DNA of 64,000 nt from Amycolatopsis bullii (GCF_014654205.1 NZ_BNAW01000007.1:207410-271409), one strand, 5' to 3'; shown: positions 37,843 through 46,767, counted from the first letter of the stretch. Translations and numbers: made by a program. The notes: generated by a model from the sequence alone, not told the origin.

Positions 37843-40813
37843 ACGGGTCGAGGACGCGGGCGGCTCGCGTTTCCAAGGGCCGGTAACCCGCCTGGGCCGC
37901 GAGCTTGACCGCCGCTTCGCCGTGGGTGCGCGCCACTTCGGTGTCGCCCACGGCGAGCGCCGCTTCGGCGAGGCCGGTCAGGGCCGCGGCTTCACACCAC
38001 GTGAAGCTCGTTTCGCGGGCGATGTCCAGTGCCGCCGTCAGGTGCTCGACCGCCTCCGCCGCGCGGTCCAGGCGGAGGCACGTTTCGCCGAGCGCGGCCA
38101 GTGCCGACGCCTCGGTGCCGCGGTCGCCGATGCGGCGGGTCAGCTCCACGGCGTCGGCGGCGTCGGTCAGCGCCCGGGTGGCGTCGCCCGCCCGGGCCTC
38201 CATGACCGCGCGGCCGGACAGCGCCGCCGCTTCGCCGTACTGGTAGCCGAGTTCCCGGTTCGCCGTCAGGGCCCGCTCGTAGAAGTCGGCCGCGACGGCG
38301 TGGCCGAGATCCCGGTGGACGTGCCCGAGGTCGACCAGCAGCACGGCGACGCTGAACCGCGCGTCGTCGCGTTCGGCGATCTCGAGCGCGCGGGAGAAGT
38401 GGCCGAGCGCGGCGTCGAAGTCGCCGACCTGGCCGCAGGCGAACCCGAGGTTGGCCAGTGCCATCGTGATGCCCGGCATGGCCGCTTCTTCGCACAGCCG
38501 CAACGCTTCCAGGCCGCACGCGATCGCTTCGTGCGCGTCGCCGAGGCGCTGGAGCACGGCGCTCAGGTTGTTGAGCGCCGCGGCTCGCCCGGCCGGCCAC
38601 TCCGCCGCCAGCCCGTCGGCCAGCACCGTCGTCAGGTGGGCGCGGGCGTCGGCGTAGCGGCCGCTGTTGACCCCGGCGAGCGCGATGGACAGCCGCATCG
38701 CCGCCTGCGCCTGCCGGTCGCCGTCGGCCTGGGCGGCGGTCAGCGCCGTCGTGGCCGTGTCGATCCATTCCGTGTGGTGGCCGCGGTGGTGGAAGAAGGC
38801 CCGGAGCGCGTCGGCCAGGTGCCACGCGTATTCGCGCGGCCCGTGCGCCGCCGCGTGCTCGACGGCGGCGGCGAGGTTCGGCCACTCCGTGTCCAGCCAG
38901 GCCAGCGCGTCTTCGGTGCCCTCGAACACCGTTTCGGGATCGGGCCGGGGGAGCCGGAGGAAGTGCGGGATCAGCAGGCGGCCGGCCGCGTCGGCCGTCG
39001 CGAGGTAGTGGTCGAACAGCCGTCGCCGCGCCGCCGCCCGTTCGGCGGGGGTGTCGTCGGCCGCGACCCGCCCGCCCGCGTAGCTGCGCAGCAGGTCGTG
39101 GAAGCGGTAGCGGCCGGGCAGGTGCCGTTCGACGAGGTTGGCCGCGGCGAGGGCCTTGAGCTGCTGGCTCGCCCGACCGTCGGCCACGTCGACGAGCCGG
39201 GCGGCCACCGGCGCGGTGAACGTCTGGCCCGGCACCAGCGCGAGGCGCCGGAACAGCAGGCGGTGTCCGGCGGGCAAGGCGCGGTACGACACGGAGAACG
39301 CCGTCGTGACCGCGCTTTCTTCGGCACCGTCCACGCTCAGCCCGGCGAGGGGATCACCGTCGGCGAGTTCCCGCGCCAGCTCGGCGATGCCGGACACCTC
39401 GCCGGCGCCGAGGTTGGCCGCGGCCAGCCGCAGCGCGAGCGGGAGGTGCCCGCACAGCCGGGCCAGCTCCGCCGCCGCGGCCGGCTCCGCGGCGACCGCG
39501 GGCGGCCCGAGCACGGTTTCCAGCAGCTGCCGGGAATCGTCGGCCGGCAGCACGGACAGCGGCACCGCCCGCGCGCCGGTACGGGCGATGAGGTCGCCGA
39601 GCCGCTGGCGGCTGGTGATCAGCACCGTGCCGGAGGGCGGCAGCAGCGGCGTCACCTGGGCGCTGTCGCGCGCGTTGTCGAGCAGGACCAGGACCTGCCG
39701 GTCGGCCAGCAGCGAACGCCAGAGCGCGGTGCGGCCGTCCGGGTCCGGCGGGATCGCGCGCGGGTCGGTGCCCAGCGCGCGCAGCAGCTGCGCGGCCGCG
39801 ACGGCCGGGGTGAGTGGCTCGTGGTCGGGGTCGAACCCGCGCAGGTCGAGGTAGAGCTGGCCGTCACCGAACCGGTCGCGGACGCGGTGCGCCCAGCGGA
39901 CGGCGAGCGCGGTCTTCCCGACGCCCGCGGTGCCGGTGACCACGCGGATGTCGGCGCCGGGGCCGGGAGCCGCCGGTTCGTCGAGCCGGGCCAGCTCGGC
40001 GGCCCGGCCGGTGAAGCCGCGGACGTCGTGGGGCAGCTGGGCCGGGCGGACCGGTTCCGGTGGCGGCTCCGGCACGAGGTCGAGCGCGGGATCGGCGGCG
40101 AGGATCGCGGCCTCGAGCCGGGTCAGGTCCGGCGACGGGTCGAGCCCGAGCTCGGCGACCAGCCGGGCGCGCAGGGCGCGGAACGCGGCGAGGGCGTCGT
40201 CGGTGCGGCCCTCGCGGTGCAGGGCGAGCATCAGCTGGCCGACGAACCGCTGGCGGAACGGGTGCGCGGCGACCAGCGTCGTCAGCTCGGCGAGGAGGTC
40301 CCGGCCCCGGCCGAGCCGCAGCTGCGCGTCGATGCGGTCTTCCAGCGCGCTCCAGCGGGCTTCGTTCAGCCCGGCGAGGAGCAGCTCGGCGACAGCGCCG
40401 GACGCGGCTCCGGCGAGGGCGTCGCCCCGCCAGAGCGCGAGGGCCTCGTCGAACAGTTCGACGGCGGCCTCGTCACCGGCCGCGCGGGCCCGGCGGACCA
40501 GTGCGGTGAACCGGTGGGCGTCGATCGTGTCCGGGTCGGCGCGCAGGACGTACCCGTGCCCCTCGGTGACGAGATCGGGGCCGCCCGCGGTGCGGAACAC
40601 CGCGCGCAGGCGGGAGACCAGCGCCTGGACGGTGTTGCGCGCGCTCGCCGGGGGATCGTCGGGCCAGAGCAGGTCCACGAGGTTTTCGACGGTGACCGGG
40701 CGCGGGGTTTCGAGGAGCAGGACGGCGAGGACGAGACGCTGCTTGCGGGAGCCGAGGTCGACCGGGTCGCCGTCCGCCGTCGCCTCGACGGCGCCGAGGA
40801 CGCGGAACTCCAC
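37838..40813 (-). CDS. SARP/AfsR-type regulator (wHTH-BTAD-NB-ARC-TPR)
   Basis: A 991-residue AfsR-like transcription activator. Order: OmpR-type winged helix (1-92, LGSRKQRLVLAVLLLE, LWPDDPPASARNTVQALVSRLR), bacterial transcriptional activation domain (97-240), NB-ARC ATPase (265-530; P-loop GTAGVGKTAL with Lys300, VLVLLDNA Walker B, GTVLITSR sensor), then tetratricopeptide repeats to the end (about 620-985). Such proteins switch on secondary metabolism or development when phosphorylated or ATP-bound. GTG 40813 has GGAGGTGA upstream. Direct repeats spaced 11 bp, of SARP-site type, lie 29 bp upstream and suggest autoregulation. Confidence 0.9.
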   Translation of the reverse strand: MEFRVLGAVEATADGDPVDLGSRKQRLVLAVLLLETPRPVTVENLVDLLWPDDPPASARNTVQALVSRLRAVFRTAGGPDLVTEGHGYVLRADPDTIDAHRFTALVRRARAAGDEAAVELFDEALALWRGDALAGAASGAVAELLLAGLNEARWSALEDRIDAQLRLGRGRDLLAELTTLVAAHPFRQRFVGQLMLALHREGRTDDALAAFRALRARLVAELGLDPSPDLTRLEAAILAADPALDLVPEPPPEPVRPAQLPHDVRGFTGRAAELARLDEPAAPGPGADIRVVTGTAGVGKTALAVRWAHRVRDRFGDGQLYLDLRGFDPDHEPLTPAVAAAQLLRALGTDPRAIPPDPDGRTALWRSLLADRQVLVLLDNARDSAQVTPLLPPSGTVLITSRQRLGDLIARTGARAVPLSVLPADDSRQLLETVLGPPAVAAEPAAAAELARLCGHLPLALRLAAANLGAGEVSGIAELARELADGDPLAGLSVDGAEESAVTTAFSVSYRALPAGHRLLFRRLALVPGQTFTAPVAARLVDVADGRASQQLKALAAANLVERHLPGRYRFHDLLRSYAGGRVAADDTPAERAAARRRLFDHYLATADAAGRLLIPHFLRLPRPDPETVFEGTEDALAWLDTEWPNLAAAVEHAAAHGPREYAWHLADALRAFFHHRGHHTEWIDTATTALTAAQADGDRQAQAAMRLSIALAGVNSGRYADARAHLTTVLADGLAAEWPAGRAAALNNLSAVLQRLGDAHEAIACGLEALRLCEEAAMPGITMALANLGFACGQVGDFDAALGHFSRALEIAERDDARFSVAVLLVDLGHVHRDLGHAVAADFYERALTANRELGYQYGEAAALSGRAVMEARAGDATRALTDAADAVELTRRIGDRGTEASALAALGETCLRLDRAAEAVEHLTAALDIARETSFTWCEAAALTGLAEAALAVGDTEVARTHGEAAVKLAAQAGYRPLETRAARVLDPS

Positions 40814-40841
40814 CCGTCACCTCCACTCACCCGATCGGGGG

Positions 40842-40870
40842 TGCAAGCGTACTGCAAGCGTGGTGCAGTC
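40842..40870. promoter_or_regulatory. SARP-type direct repeats with 11-bp period
   Basis: TGCAAGCGT at 40842-40850 and again at 40853-40861, with a shorter TGCA at 40864: exactly 11 bp apart each time. SARP proteins typically bind heptamer direct repeats at 11-bp (one helical turn) spacing. The site could serve the SARP gene itself or a rightward transcript. Confidence 0.6.
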
Positions 40871-40994
40871 CCGGTCCGCCATCCTGACGGTGCTGCAGGA
40901 CATGCTCCCGACGATGTCCACGGCCGGCTCGGCTGCCGGGGAACCGGCGGATTCGGCTGTCGTCGTTCACGGGCGGCACGAGCTGGGGGTAGGA

Positions 40995-41038
40995 CCACCG
41001 CGGCGACCCCTCCACGGTCGCCGTGGTGGCCCTTTTTT
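40995..41038 (+). terminator. Strong rho-independent terminator, upstream partner unknown
   Basis: CCACCGCGGCGACC pairs with GGTCGCCGTGGTGG (14 bp, one G-T wobble) around a 7-nt loop, followed after CCC by six T residues. It reads rightward, yet the only rightward gene starts after it at 41171. So it must end a short transcript or act as an attenuator for DUF488. Confidence 0.8.
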
Positions 41039-41170
41039 CGTTCGTTGCCCAGTGCAGCTTCCGCCGCGGGCTGTGGCGCCCGGTCCATCCTCCCGGGCGT
41101 GGTGATCACGGACGGTGACCACCACGGCGTTCCGGTGGCGGAGTGCGTTCGGCCGACGCAGAATGCGCGC

Positions 41171-41542
41171 ATGCAGCCGACGGTCGTCCGGGTGGCGCGC
41201 CTGGCCGACCCGGCCGGGCCCGCCGACGGCGTCCGTGTGCTCGTCGAACGGCTCTGGCCCCGCGGGACGGCCCGCGGCGCGGTGGTCCTCGACGGCTGGT
41301 ACCGCGGCTTGGCCCCCTCCGACGAGCTCCGCACGTGGTACGGCCACGACCCGGAGCGGTTCGCGGAGTTCGCCGAGCGTTACCGGGCCGAGCTGCGCGA
41401 GCCCGATCGGGCGGCGGCGCTGGAGCGGCTGCGGGCCCTGGCCGGTGACGGCCCGGTGACCCTGCTGACGGCGAGCGGATCCCCCTCGATCAGCCAGGCG
41501 GCCGTGCTGGCGGCGGTGCTCACCGGAGCCGAAATGCAGTGA
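41171..41542 (+). CDS. DUF488 family protein
   Basis: A 123-residue small soluble protein with the DUF488 signature VRVLVERLWPRG, then LAPSDELRTWYGHDPERFAEFAERYRAEL and VTLLTASG. The biochemical role is unknown. ATG 41171 is the family-type start, preceded by only a weak ribosome site. Its TGA stop lies inside a 55-nt hairpin. Confidence 0.8.
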   Translation: MQPTVVRVARLADPAGPADGVRVLVERLWPRGTARGAVVLDGWYRGLAPSDELRTWYGHDPERFAEFAERYRAELREPDRAAALERLRALAGDGPVTLLTASGSPSISQAAVLAAVLTGAEMQ

Positions 41543-41589
41543 ATGACTCATTCCTGGCGTCCGACGCGAGGAATGAGTCATTCACTGCA
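41535..41589. terminator. 21-bp perfect-stem hairpin carrying the DUF488 stop codon
   Basis: The arm 41535-41555 (TGCAGTGAATGACTCATTCC plus T) pairs perfectly with 41569-41589, and GCGTC/GACGC can pair inside. The DUF488 stop TGA is at 41540-41542 in the first arm. It lies between convergent genes and may terminate both. Its sequence is unrelated to the 27644/37801 element, but it also begins with GTGA around the stop. Confidence 0.75.
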
Positions 41590-41621
41590 CCGGCCACGCT
41601 GCCGCCGGTCGTGTTGTCGCT

Positions 41622-43952
41622 TCAGGAGCGGGTGGCGTTCGGGGTGACCCGGACCGTCGCCGTGGCCGAGCCGAGGGTGTCGTGCGTGGCCGTGAGCGCC
41701 AGCGTTCCGGGCGGTCCCGCGGACGGGCGCAGCCACACCGCCGCCGCGCCGCCCGTGGCGCCGAAGTCGAGCACCGGGTCGCCGATCAGCTCGCCCGGGC
41801 CGGTCAACGTCAGCCGCACCTCGCCCGCCGTTGCCGCGCGCAGTGTCCCGAAGCGATCCGTTGCCGCCACCACCACCCGGGTCGCGTCGCTGCCGTCCGA
41901 GCGGAGTTCCGGGTCGTCCGGCACGCAGCTGAGCACGTCCGCACCGCGGTCGCCGCTGAAGCGCCGGCTGACGACCAGCCGCCCGCCCGCGTAGCCGTCG
42001 ATGCGCAGCTCGGGCCGCCGTCCCTTCGGCACGGCCAGGTCCGCGGCGAACGGCGGGTACCGCAGGTGCGGGAAGTCCCCTTTCCGGCTGCGGGCCTCGC
42101 CCGCGGGCCGGCCGTCGAGGAACAGCAGCAGGCGCTCGCAGTTGGACCAGATCGTCGCCCCCGGCCCGGGACCGGACGGCTGGGCCGTGAAGTCCCAGGC
42201 GAAGCCGGGCTCGGCGACCGCCCGAACCCGCGGGTCGCCCTGCGAGGCGTAGAAGGCCGCGGCGGGCTTGGCGATCCGGAAGATGTCCGACACCCCGGCG
42301 TACTTCACCCCGTCGACCGACCGCTGCCAGCCCGACGGGTAGTCGAACGCGCACCACGCGAGCAGCCCGCAGTACCGGTCGTCCGCCGCCGCCAGGTCGT
42401 GGGCCTTCGCGTGCAGCTCGGCCTGCTGCTCCCGGACGCCGGGGGCGTCGGTGCGGCGGTACGCCCGGGCCCCGGCGAGCGTGCCGATCGTCTCCGTCAC
42501 CAGGTACGGCACCCCCGGCCGGGGCGGGCGCAGCTTGAAGGGCGTGCCGCGCCGGGCGGTGTAGTCGTTGTAGGCCAGGACTTCGACGTCGCTGCCGGCG
42601 AACCGCCCGAGCGTGGTGCTGGCCAGCGCGCCGCTCGTCGGCCGCGACGGGTCGAGCCGCCGGGCGAGCTGCCCGGTCCGCTGGTACATCGCCGTCGTGC
42701 CGTTCGCCTCGTTCACCCGGGTGCCCCAGACGACGATGCTCGGGTGGTTGCGGTCGCGCACGACCATCCCCTCGACGTCCGCCAGGTTCCGGCGCTGCCA
42801 GGCGTCGTCCCCGACGTGACCCCAGCCCGGGATCTCCTCCCACACCAGCAGGCCCAGCTCGTCACAGGCGTCGAGGAACGCACTCGACTGCGGGTAGTGC
42901 GAGCAGCGGACCATCGTGCAGTTCAGCTCGCGGCGCAGGATTTCGGCGTCACGCCGCTGCACGCGGTCCGGCAGCGCGCCGCCGGCGAACGGGTACCACT
43001 GGTGGCGGTTGAGGCCGAACAGCCGGAGCCGGCGTCCGTTGAGGAAGAAGCCCTCGGTGGTGAACCGCGCGTCGCGGAATCCGGTCCGCACCACCCGCTG
43101 GTCCAGGGCGCGCTTTCCGGCTTCGACCGTCACCACGACGTCGCACAGGGCGGGATCCTCGACGTCCCAAAGGCGCACCCCGCCGAGCCCGCCGACGTCG
43201 AACTCGACCGTCCTGCCCCGCACCGGCGCGGCGCCGCGCGCGAGTTCGCGGCCCGCCTGGCGCACCGACGCGGTCACCTGCCCCACGACGGGCACGTCGA
43301 GCGTGCACGTCAGGTGCAGCGACCGGCCGGGGGAGAGGACGTCGACGGGCCGCGCGAAGACGTCGGCCAGCCGGATGCGGGGCACCGCGCCGACCGTGGC
43401 GGGGCGGTAGATCCCGGCCGGCTGGTAGAAATCGATCACCGACGGCCCGCCGCGCGGCAGGTTCGGCGGGACGTCCAGCGCCCACCGCCCGTCGACCACC
43501 ACGGCGAGCACGTTGTCGCCCGCCACGACGTCCGGCAGCTCCACTTCGAACGGCAGGTAGCCGCCTTCGTGCGTGGCGACGAGCCGGCCGTTGAGGTGCA
43601 CCTCGGCGTTGGTCATGACGCCGTCGAAGCGGGCGGTGTGGCGTTCGGTCGCCGACCCGGTGAAGTGCTTGCGGTAGATCCACCGGTCCTGCCAGGACGC
43701 CGGGTCCCACCCCGTCCACGAAAGCGGGGTGACGCAGTGGGGCAGCTGCACCGGCGAGAGGTCGATCTCGTCGAAGCCGAGATCGGTGCAGCCGTCGTCG
43801 TACCGCCCGAACAACCAGAAATCGCCCAGCTGCGCGGAGCCGGCGCCGGCCGCGACGTGCCCGGCCGAGCCCGCGACGACGGCGCCGAGCAGCGCGGCCC
43901 CGCTCGCGGTCAGGAACCCGCGCCGGGACAGCCGTGGTTGCCAGTCGGCCAT
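41622..43952 (-). CDS. GH2 family beta-glycosidase, Tat-exported
   Basis: A 776-residue glycoside hydrolase family 2 enzyme. A twin-arginine leader (SRRGFLTASGAALLGAVVAG) precedes the sugar-binding jelly roll (WIYRKHFTGSATERHTARFDGV), the Ig-like domain and the barrel. WGTRVNEAN carries the acid/base Glu415 and LVTETIG the nucleophile Glu487. A C-terminal domain follows (VVVAATDRFGTLRAATAGEVRLTLTG). Specificity (galactose, mannose, glucuronic or galacturonic acid) cannot be read. Its place behind the rhamnose-locus LacI suggests action on rhamnose-containing pectin side chains; inference. GGAGG lies 6 nt before the ATG. Confidence 0.85.
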   Translation of the reverse strand: MADWQPRLSRRGFLTASGAALLGAVVAGSAGHVAAGAGSAQLGDFWLFGRYDDGCTDLGFDEIDLSPVQLPHCVTPLSWTGWDPASWQDRWIYRKHFTGSATERHTARFDGVMTNAEVHLNGRLVATHEGGYLPFEVELPDVVAGDNVLAVVVDGRWALDVPPNLPRGGPSVIDFYQPAGIYRPATVGAVPRIRLADVFARPVDVLSPGRSLHLTCTLDVPVVGQVTASVRQAGRELARGAAPVRGRTVEFDVGGLGGVRLWDVEDPALCDVVVTVEAGKRALDQRVVRTGFRDARFTTEGFFLNGRRLRLFGLNRHQWYPFAGGALPDRVQRRDAEILRRELNCTMVRCSHYPQSSAFLDACDELGLLVWEEIPGWGHVGDDAWQRRNLADVEGMVVRDRNHPSIVVWGTRVNEANGTTAMYQRTGQLARRLDPSRPTSGALASTTLGRFAGSDVEVLAYNDYTARRGTPFKLRPPRPGVPYLVTETIGTLAGARAYRRTDAPGVREQQAELHAKAHDLAAADDRYCGLLAWCAFDYPSGWQRSVDGVKYAGVSDIFRIAKPAAAFYASQGDPRVRAVAEPGFAWDFTAQPSGPGPGATIWSNCERLLLFLDGRPAGEARSRKGDFPHLRYPPFAADLAVPKGRRPELRIDGYAGGRLVVSRRFSGDRGADVLSCVPDDPELRSDGSDATRVVVAATDRFGTLRAATAGEVRLTLTGPGELIGDPVLDFGATGGAAAVWLRPSAGPPGTLALTATHDTLGSATATVRVTPNATRS

Positions 43953-44028
43953 TCACGACCTCCGTGCTCGGGCTCCCCTGGGATATCGCCGGTGACCGGT
44001 AAGACGTCACAAACGATCAGCGGGTTGC

Positions 44029-45075
44029 TCAGCGCAAGGTGGAGGCGCGGACCACCAGCTCCGGGGTGAACACGACCTTCCGGTGTTCGTGGGCGGTTTC
44101 GGACGCCTCCGCCAGCAGCAGTTCCACGGCCGTGCGGCCCAGGCGCCGCCGCGGCTGGCGCACCGACGTCAGCGGGACCGCGGCCGCCGCGGCGAACTCG
44201 ATGTCGTCGTAGCCGACGATCGCCAGGTCGTGCGGGACGCTCATGCGCAGGTTCGCGCACGTCTGGAGCAGGCCGAGGGCGACCAGGTCGTTGGCGCAGA
44301 AGGCGGCGGTCGGGCGGACCGGCGCCGGGAGGCCCGCCAGTCGCTCGCCCGCGCCGCGGCCGTCGGCCACCGTCAGTGCCGTCGTCGTCAGGTCGACCAG
44401 GTGGTCCGGGCCGAGCCCGGCCGCGTCCAGCGCCCGCAGCGCGCCGAGCCGCCGGTCGCGGACCTGGCCGACGGTCGTGTGGTTGCCGATGAAGGCGATC
44501 CGCTCGTGGCCCTGTTCGACCAGGTGCCGCACGGCGATCTCCCCGCCGTGGACGTCGTCGACCGCGACCGAGCAGTGCGTCGTGCCCTCCGGCGTCCGGT
44601 CGACGACGACCACCGGCGTGCCGCGGCGCGCGATCTCGCGCAGCAGCGGGGCGTCGGGGTCGACCGGCGTGATGAGCACGCCTTGCACGCGCTGCTGTTC
44701 GAGGCGCCCGAGGTAGGCCTCCTCGCGCGCGGGCTGGTGCGCGCTGTTGCACAGGAAGAGGGAGAGGCCGCCCTCACCGGCGGCGTCCGCGGCGTCTTCC
44801 ATGCCGGCCGCGACGTCGGTGAAGAAGGGGTTGCTGCCGTCGAGCATGACGTAGGCCAGCACCCGGCTGCGTCCGGCCCGCAGCTGCCGCGCGGATTCGT
44901 TGCGCACGAAGCGGAGTTCGGCCATCACGGCCTCGACCCTGGCCCGGGTGGCCGGGCTGACCCGATCGGGCCGGTTGAGCACATTGGACACCGTGCCGAG
45001 GGAGACGCCGGCCGCCGCCGCGACTTCCTTCATGCCCGCCGCGCGAGGCTCGGCACCGGGCTCCCTGACGACCAT
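44029..45075 (-). CDS. LacI family repressor of the rhamnose locus
   Basis: A 348-residue LacI-type repressor. The helix-turn-helix (MKEVAAAAGVSLGTVSNVLN) begins near residue 15, and DDIEF and PLTSVRQPRRRLGRTA lie in the effector domain. ATG 45075 has AGAGGGG 7 nt upstream. It lies divergent from the rhamnose operon and 76 bp ahead of the GH2 gene on its own strand. Two operator-like TGAAA sites lie in the intergenic region. By position it responds to L-rhamnose or a catabolic intermediate. Confidence 0.9.
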   Translation of the reverse strand: MVVREPGAEPRAAGMKEVAAAAGVSLGTVSNVLNRPDRVSPATRARVEAVMAELRFVRNESARQLRAGRSRVLAYVMLDGSNPFFTDVAAGMEDAADAAGEGGLSLFLCNSAHQPAREEAYLGRLEQQRVQGVLITPVDPDAPLLREIARRGTPVVVVDRTPEGTTHCSVAVDDVHGGEIAVRHLVEQGHERIAFIGNHTTVGQVRDRRLGALRALDAAGLGPDHLVDLTTTALTVADGRGAGERLAGLPAPVRPTAAFCANDLVALGLLQTCANLRMSVPHDLAIVGYDDIEFAAAAAVPLTSVRQPRRRLGRTAVELLLAEASETAHEHRKVVFTPELVVRASTLR

Positions 45076-45110
45076 CGCAACCCCCTCTTTGATCAGCACT
45101 GCGCAGCGCG

Positions 45111-45125
45111 GTTGAAACGTAACAT
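45111..45125. promoter_or_regulatory. Candidate LacI operator near the regulator start
   Basis: GTTGAAACGTAACAT at 45111-45125 contains TTGAAACG, one half of a TTGAAA-CG-TTTCAA type operator; the other half is degenerate. It lies 36 bp upstream of the regulator ATG. Confidence 0.4.
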
Positions 45126-45177
45126 CACCGCGACGGAGCTGGTGAAGATGCCGTTTGGCCACGCCTTCGCCGATCCA

Positions 45178-45207
45178 TTGACTTCTCGTTCCGGCGCATA
45201 GTAGCTT
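45178..45207 (+). promoter_or_regulatory. Promoter of the rhamnose operon
   Basis: TTGACT (45178-45183), an 18-nt spacer and TAGCTT (45202-45207). The predicted start near 45214 leaves a leader of about 36 nt that contains a dyad and the GGAGG at 45240. Confidence 0.55.
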
Positions 45208-45223
45208 CACCGCACCAGATTTG

Positions 45224-45235
45224 TGAAACCTTTCA
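45224..45235. promoter_or_regulatory. Candidate LacI operator in the rhamnose-operon leader
   Basis: TGAAACCTTTCA has perfect 5-bp arms around CC. It lies just after the predicted transcription start and before the Shine-Dalgarno, a position suited to a repressor roadblock. Confidence 0.55.
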
Positions 45236-45249
45236 ATCCGGAGGTCGCG

Positions 45250-46767
45250 ATGACGCGGCAGGACCCCGCCGGAGCCCCTCTGCTGGAGGTGCGCGGCGTG
45301 ACGAAGTCGTTCGGCGCGGTCGCGGCCGTCGCCGGCGTGAGCTTCGGACTGCACGCCGGGGAGGCCCACGCGCTGGTCGGGGAAAACGGCGCCGGAAAGT
45401 CCACGATCGTCAAGATGCTGGCCGGGGTGCACAAGCCCGATGACGGCACGCTGCTGCTGGACGGAGAGCCGGTCGAGTTCGGCTCACCCGCCGACGCCAA
45501 GGCGGCCGGCATCGCCGTGATCTACCAGGAGCCCACGCTGTTCCCGGACCTCAGTGTCGCGGAGAACATCGTGATGGGCCGCCACCCGCGCAAGAGCCTC
45601 GGCCGGATCGACCGGGCGGCGATCCGCGCCGAGGCCGAGCGGCTGTTCGCCCGCCTCGGCGTCCGGATCGACCCCGCCCGGCCCGCCAGGGGGCTGTCGA
45701 TCGCCGACCAGCAGATCGTGGAGATCGCCAAGGCGCTCAGCGCCGACGCCCGCGTGCTGGTGATGGACGAGCCGACCGCCGCGCTGACCCGGATCGAGGT
45801 CGAGCGGCTGTTCACCGTGGCCAGGGCGCTGCGCCAGGAAGGCGCGGCGATCATGTTCATCTCCCACCGCTTCGAGGAGATCACCGAGCTCTGCCAGCGC
45901 GTGACGATCATGCGCGACGGCAAGCACGTCTCCACCGACGCCCTGGAGGACGTGACCGTCGAAGAGATGGTGAAGCGGATGGTCGGCCGCGATCTCGACG
46001 CGCTGTTCCCCAAGCAGGACGTCGAACCCGGTGCGGTCGTGCTGGAGGTCGAAGGCCTGGCCCGGGAGGGCGTGTTCCGCGACATCTCCTTCTCCGTGCG
46101 CGCCGGTGAGATCGTCGCGTTCGCCGGGCTGGTCGGGTCGGGCCGCTCGGAGGTCGTCCAGGCCGTCTTCGGCGTCGACGAGCGGGACGCGGGAGTCGTC
46201 AAGGTCAGCGGCAAGAAGCTGAAGCCGCACTCCTCGCGGGCCGCGATGGCCGCCGGGATGGCCCTCGTTCCCGAGGACCGGCGTCAGCAGGGCCTGATCA
46301 TGGACCTCTCGATCGAGCGGAACGTGACGCTGCCGCGCTCGCGCGCGCTGTCGAAGCTCGGCTTCCTCAGCGGCGCGAGCGAACGGCAGGAAGCCCGGCA
46401 CTGGACCGAGCGGCTGCGCACCAAGTACCGCCGGCTCGGCGACCCCGTCGGCACGCTTTCGGGCGGCAACCAGCAGAAAGTCGTACTGGCCAAGTGGCTG
46501 GCGATGGCGCCGAAGGTGCTCATCGTGGACGAGCCGACGCGCGGCATCGACGTCGGCACCAAGGCCGAGGTCCACCGGTTGATGTCCTCGCTGGCCGCCG
46601 AAGGGGTCGCGGTCGTCATGGTGTCTTCGGAACTGCCGGAGGTGCTGGGCATGGCCGACCGCGTGCTGGTGATGCGGGAGGGCCGGATCGTGGCCGAGCT
46701 CCCGCGCGCGGAAGCGACCGAAGACTCCGTCATGTTCGCCGCGATGGGGCAGGGGGCCGCCGCATGA
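45250..46767 (+). CDS. rhaT: ABC rhamnose-importer ATPase (two cassettes, RhaT type)
   Basis: A 505-residue ATPase of a CUT2 sugar importer. The first cassette has LVGENGAGKST (Walker A) and VLVMDEPTAAL (Walker B); the second has VGSGRSEVVQ in place of a full Walker A, LSGGNQQKV and VLIVDEPTRGID. The asymmetry is normal for the family. ATG 45250 is chosen over GTG 45223 because GGAGG at 45240-45244 lies 5 nt upstream and the earlier codons overlap the operator. It is the first gene of a nine-gene operon. Together with the two permeases and the lipoprotein it should import L-rhamnose. Confidence 0.9.
   Translation: MTRQDPAGAPLLEVRGVTKSFGAVAAVAGVSFGLHAGEAHALVGENGAGKSTIVKMLAGVHKPDDGTLLLDGEPVEFGSPADAKAAGIAVIYQEPTLFPDLSVAENIVMGRHPRKSLGRIDRAAIRAEAERLFARLGVRIDPARPARGLSIADQQIVEIAKALSADARVLVMDEPTAALTRIEVERLFTVARALRQEGAAIMFISHRFEEITELCQRVTIMRDGKHVSTDALEDVTVEEMVKRMVGRDLDALFPKQDVEPGAVVLEVEGLAREGVFRDISFSVRAGEIVAFAGLVGSGRSEVVQAVFGVDERDAGVVKVSGKKLKPHSSRAAMAAGMALVPEDRRQQGLIMDLSIERNVTLPRSRALSKLGFLSGASERQEARHWTERLRTKYRRLGDPVGTLSGGNQQKVVLAKWLAMAPKVLIVDEPTRGIDVGTKAEVHRLMSSLAAEGVAVVMVSSELPEVLGMADRVLVMREGRIVAELPRAEATEDSVMFAAMGQGAAA

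Larger units (their letters stand above)
40814..41170. other. SARP-DUF488 intergenic region with repeats and a strong terminator
   Basis: 357 bp between divergent genes. It holds three 11-bp-spaced TGCA repeats (40842-40870) and a rho-independent terminator (40995-41038), listed separately. Between them (40870-40990) no open frame has both a start and a stop before the terminator. This points to a small RNA or leader, or to a lost small gene. Confidence 0.5.

Noticed and set aside
40870..41105. An afsS-like small gene (MLPTMSTAGSAAGEP...) beside the SARP gene
   Set aside because: The only frame with a start runs through the terminator stem and T-run before reaching a stop. It lacks the repeats of AfsS. 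A small RNA or attenuator is a better reading.
45223..45250. GTG 45223 as start of the rhamnose ATPase
   Set aside because: It would put the operator and Shine-Dalgarno inside the gene. ATG 45250 has GGAGG at 5 nt and gives the normal ABC N-terminus.
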